This document shows, piece after piece, positions 60,477-64,000 of a stretch of 64,000 nt of DNA. The stretch spans positions 248,001 to 312,000 of the forward strand of contig RSEE01000074.1 of the NCBI GenBank assembly GCA_003971905.1, written 5' to 3'. Under the pieces are notes generated by a model, which was not told the DNA's origin, searched no databases, and saw only the letters and a list, made by a program, of their open reading frames with translations. Source of the DNA: Moniliella sp. 'wahieum'. Its lineage: Eukaryota; Basidiomycota; Moniliellomycetes; Moniliellales; Moniliellaceae. The position numbers and the translations under genes were made by a program. Numbering within the stretch: the first letter of the stretch is position 1; each line of letters begins with the position of its first letter.

Positions 60477-63400
60477 ATGGGGCCGCGCAAGAAGGGTGCG
60501 AACATCAAAAGCACCGGAGCCACTTCGTCCAAGGCCGCACCCCTTCCCGACTGGGTCAAGAACAAAAATGCGCCCAAACCAGCTCCTGCCCCCGCGCCTG
60601 TCCGCACTCGCCCCCCCGCCCGTCATCCAACGGCGCTGCCAACGGCGCTGCCAACACCCCCGCCACGGGCCCTCTCCAGCACCTCTTCCCCATTGGATCG
60701 AAGCCACCGCTAAACCTTCTCACAGAAAAGATTGCTGCCCACACCCGCAAGGCCTCCGGCAAGGAGTCGGCCTGGCTCAAGCCTATCATTGATGTCCGCC
60801 GCATCCCAGCCGCCCAGGTCGCCGCCTGGGCCGAGGCACAGACAAAAATGCTCCAAGCTGAGCGGACTCGCCGTACCGAGGCCCAGGAAAAGCAGCCTAA
60901 GAAAAAACCCAAAAGGGCGCCGAGCCCGAACCCCCGCCCGAGGCGTACAGTTCAGACGACCTGGCGACCGCTCTGATCGACGCTGAGGCCAATCCTGACG
61001 CTATCCCTCCCGGGTTTGATACGTCGGACCACACTGCCGCATTTGGAGTCGATGTTGGTGGTGTTCTGGATGCCTATCTGGCGGCCCAACAGGCCGATCA
61101 AAACTCCGACTCGGACGGGGAAGATGAGGATGAGGATGAGGATGAGGATGCTGCTGCCAACGACAATACTGGAGTTAACAAGAAGACTGTCGCTTGGACG
61201 GCCACAGTGACGCTGAAGCGCGAAGGAAAGGGGCATGGCGCGGCAGCCGACACAGTTCGGATGGCACCTGATGATCGTTTGCATCCCGAGTTGTGCATCT
61301 ACGCCATCAGTGCCCAGCATGCTCGTCAATGGGCGGCTACCTATGCTCTGTTCCGCCTCTTCACACAGATGCCCATGTATCGCATGCTTCCTCCGGTCCG
61401 CGCGAGTATTGGAAAGTTTGTGAGGCGTTTCATGCCAAGTGGTCCGCCAAGGAACGTGCGTTTGCCCGGGACAAGGCTCCGCCCAAGGACGCGGCCGGAC
61501 GCACAGATCGGCGCAGAGCTCAGCTGCTGGCATATATTGGGATCCTGATCCATTTGCCGCTTCTGCTCGTCGCCAAGCGGCAGCTGCCGCGGCAGAGCAG
61601 AGTCGAACCACTGCCTCCGCTCTCCAAGCCGCTGTTCAGCGCGGGGATCACGAAACTGCCGAAAAGCTGGCGGCCCAACAGCAGCGTGAGCAGCGCCAGC
61701 GCCAGCAGGACATCGCGACAGGCAAGCTGGGTCCATCGACAGCCACAGCCGACGCGGTGGCTGCCCAGGAAGCGCAAAAAGCTAAGAGGCCCCGTCGGAC
61801 CATGTGGGACGAAGCGCCTGCGCTCAACGTCCCTTGGCCACCCGGCAGCTTCTTCAAGATACGATCCAAGACGGGTTTGCCCACTTCCCCTCTGCCATCG
61901 ACAATACTGTTGAAGAAAGTGGGAAGGTCCAAACCCAGAAAGGGCATGCAAGCGCGCTCACGGACCCCGCCAAACTGGCATCTCAACTGGAGAAACTTGG
62001 CTTCCGTCCAGGCTATGCCCGTTCTGCCGCCCAATGGGTCGCGGCTGCCCGCCAGCGCTTGGCCCAGGGGCAGGCGAGGGATACTCTGGACCGGGCCGCC
62101 CTGGCCACGCTCGCTTCTCAAACGGACGAGCAAGCTGGGCTCGAGTACTTGCTCATGTATACCCCGCCCGAGGACCTTCCGCCCAAGTTTGCTTACAAGC
62201 ATACCCAGCGTGGCAAAGCTCCTGAAGAGTTTGTGTCAGGTGGTGCGGCAGGGCAAGGGGTGAGTTGGACATTGGGATGCGCTGGCTCGTCGAGCGGGTC
62301 TCTGCTGCCATGGGGTGTCCCACTGGAGGCAGTCGAGCGCGCTGCTCATCGTCTCTTGGCCTTCGAGGTAGACCATCCTGACGGTTGGGATCGCGAAGGT
62401 CGCCAAGGTGTCTTGGTCGACATGCTCCTCGCTTCGCTGGTTCGGGGACACGCAGACAAAGAAGGCGGCGAAGAAGAAGCACACGCCCAAGCGTTGAAGT
62501 CGGCGACGTCGGTGCCCAAGGAAGAAAACACTGCCCAGTCGGAACAGCTCTTCCAGGAAAAGGAAATTCTTGATTCTCTTCTGGGCGAGGACCGGATCAG
62601 CCTGGTAAGCACCAAAGACTGGCCCTTCGTCAGCGACGGGCCTGAGACGGCGGGCTTTCAGGCGATCGATATTCGTTTCCCACGCACGGGGGAAGATGTG
62701 CGCTTGCGCTTCGCCCCCCATCCCGCCAACGGATACGGCATTCAGTCGGTGCCCCACCCAGTGCTTCGCCCAACTGCGTTGTCGTGTCCAGTACACTGCC
62801 TTCCTACATCCGACTTGCTTTGACACGCTTTGTCCACACGCCCAGCACAGAGGGGGAAGATGAGTTGACTGCGTCAGTCGAGGGTGGCAGGGCTCCACCA
62901 TGCTGTTGGAGAGAGGCTGGAGGCTGAATTGGACAAGATGATTGATCACCCCCGCCTCTCAACGAGGTGCTGCGGCCCTTTGTCGATGGCCCTTCGCCCC
63001 GTCAATCTACTACGCCTGTGGCCGTTTCGTCCCCGACTCCACGCAAAGCAGGGAAGCGCGATGCACCACTGGAGCTTTCCCTGCCGCTGCGGAAGAACTC
63101 ACCAAGCGTGCTCGTGCCGATCGGGCAGCGTGGGAGTCAGACAAGGCCTACACATCCAATTATGGCCGTGTTCGGCATTCGCTTCCGGCCTGGGCGAGTC
63201 GGCAATCATTCTTGGACTTGCTTCGACAGGCCCCCGGGCGCATCATTCTGACAGCAGGTGAAACGGGGTGCGGAAAGACGACTCAGTGCCCTCAGTTTAT
63301 CCTCGACGAGGCGATCGCCAACGGCACTCTCGCTGAGACCAACATTGTTGTGACTCAGCCTCGTCGAGTGGCTGCTGTGGCCGTCGCACAGCGTGTTGCG

Positions 63401-64000
63401 GCCGAGCGGGGCGAGTCGCTCGGGCGGGACGGGGACAAGAGCCAGTACGCCCTGACAGGATATGCGATTCGGGGTGAACGCAAGGCGGGTCCCAATTGCC
63501 GGCTGCTCTTTTGTACAACGGGTGTTTTGTTGCGGCGGCTGACGGGTTCGGCCTGCGAGGTATCTCGCATGTTGTGGTGGATGAGGTGCATGAACGGTCA
63601 GTCGATTCAGATGCTGCTGCTACACCTTCGCGCGGCGCTCAAGAGCAACCCTCAGCTAAAAGTGGTGCTCATGAGCGCTACAGTTGAGCAAGAAACATTG
63701 TGCGATACTTCAACGGGTGTCCTACTTTGACAATCCCAGTCGTACATTCCCTGTGAACGATTTGTACCTTGAGGACATTGCCGTCTCACCAACTACGACC
63801 CATCGGGATCAGCCCCACTGCGAGGTAGCCCAAGGTGCTGAACGAGGCCCAAAAGTCGGAGATTGCTGGCTTCACAGCGAAGCATGCCGAGCCATTGAGC
63901 GAGACCCAGATGCGCTCACTTATTGCGCTCATTCAGCGCACCCAGGACACGACGGTATGATTTACTGGCCCGCACCGTCTTGCTGGCCCTCGAGCGCTCG
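60477..64000 (+). CDS. DEAH/RHA-type RNA helicase (DHX57/YLR419W-like), 3' end beyond window
   Basis: Large RNA helicase with N-terminal accessory domains. From MGPRKKGANIKSTGATSSKA: a charged N-terminus; an acidic run (DSDGEDEDEDEDEDAAAND); an Ala/Gln-rich coiled region; a UBA-like segment (LASQLEKLGFRPGYARSAAQ, LEYLLMYTPPEDLPPKF); and an RWD-like part (LDSLLGEDRISLVS, IDIRFPRTGEDVRLRFAPHP). Helicase motifs: I AGETGCGKTTQCPQFILDEA, Ia VTQPRRVAAVAVAQRVAAER, II ISHVVVDEVHERSVDSD and III VVLMSATVEQETF. UBA + RWD + DExH is the DHX57/YLR419W layout. Frame changes occur near 60620, 61380, 61840, 62740, 63530 and 63700. The rest of the helicase core lies to the right of the window. Confidence 0.9.

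Overview
This is fungal nuclear DNA. The genes are eukaryotic housekeeping genes of fungal type: BCKDH E1-alpha, Mex67, Ssl2/XPB, signal peptidase subunit 2, MTHFR, acylaminoacyl-peptidase and a YLR419W/DHX57-like helicase. The few introns I can place are short (44-112 bp) with GT...AG ends. Genes are GC-rich and both tRNA genes carry an intron. Few short introns plus this gene set suggest a basidiomycete, possibly Ustilaginomycotina-like; that placement is a guess.

Layout. 1-694: the 5' part of a minus-strand disordered protein. 0.7-5.2 kb: no recognisable gene. 5.2-6.8 kb: BCKDH E1-alpha (+). 9.1-10.2 kb: Yap-like bZIP factor (+). 11.9-13.9 kb: Mex67 (-). 14.2-15.5 kb: Bin3/MePCE-type RNA methyltransferase (-). 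16.1-18.8 kb: MFS transporter (+). 19.7-21.5 kb: tandem PH-domain protein (+). 22.7-23.8 kb: PRPP synthetase (-). 24.5-26.3 kb: ZIP9/Atx2-like transporter (+), then tRNA-Arg. 28-31.5 kb: large disordered protein (+). 32.7-33.1 kb: CENP-B/pogo-type HTH protein (-). 33.1-37.0 kb: gene-free and repeat-rich. 37.0-38.5 kb: RWD+DUF1115 protein (+). 40.7-42.5 kb: MTHFR (+). 43.1-45.4 kb: XPB helicase (-), divergent from SPC2 (+, 45.8-46.5 kb). 46.6-47.7 kb: CENP-H-like kinetochore protein (-), divergent from acylaminoacyl-peptidase (+, 48.8-51.8 kb). 51.9 kb: tRNA-Ser (-). 52.7-54.5 and 55.0-57.7 kb: two disordered proteins (-). 59.0-60.4 kb: ELYS-like protein (-), divergent from the DEAH/RHA helicase (+), which runs off the right edge. 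The genes do not form one pathway.

Two window-wide patterns matter. First, nearly every conserved gene is broken by one or more single-base frame changes, often at homopolymers. Uncorrected sequencing or assembly deletions explain this better than pseudogenes, so CDS spans below are gene spans, not uninterrupted ORFs. Second, the gene-free DNA on the 5' side of genes carries many short arrays built to one rule: a six-base palindrome of the form A-NNNN-T repeated with exactly one G or C between copies, giving a 7-bp period. Different arrays use different palindromes (AAGCTT, AGATCT, ACATGT, AACGTT, ATGCAT, ATCGAT, AGGCCT, AGCGCT, ACCGGT/ACTAGT, AGTACT), and some arrays switch palindrome without losing register. 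I did not see them in the three convergent 3'-3' gaps. This is the most unusual signal in the window.
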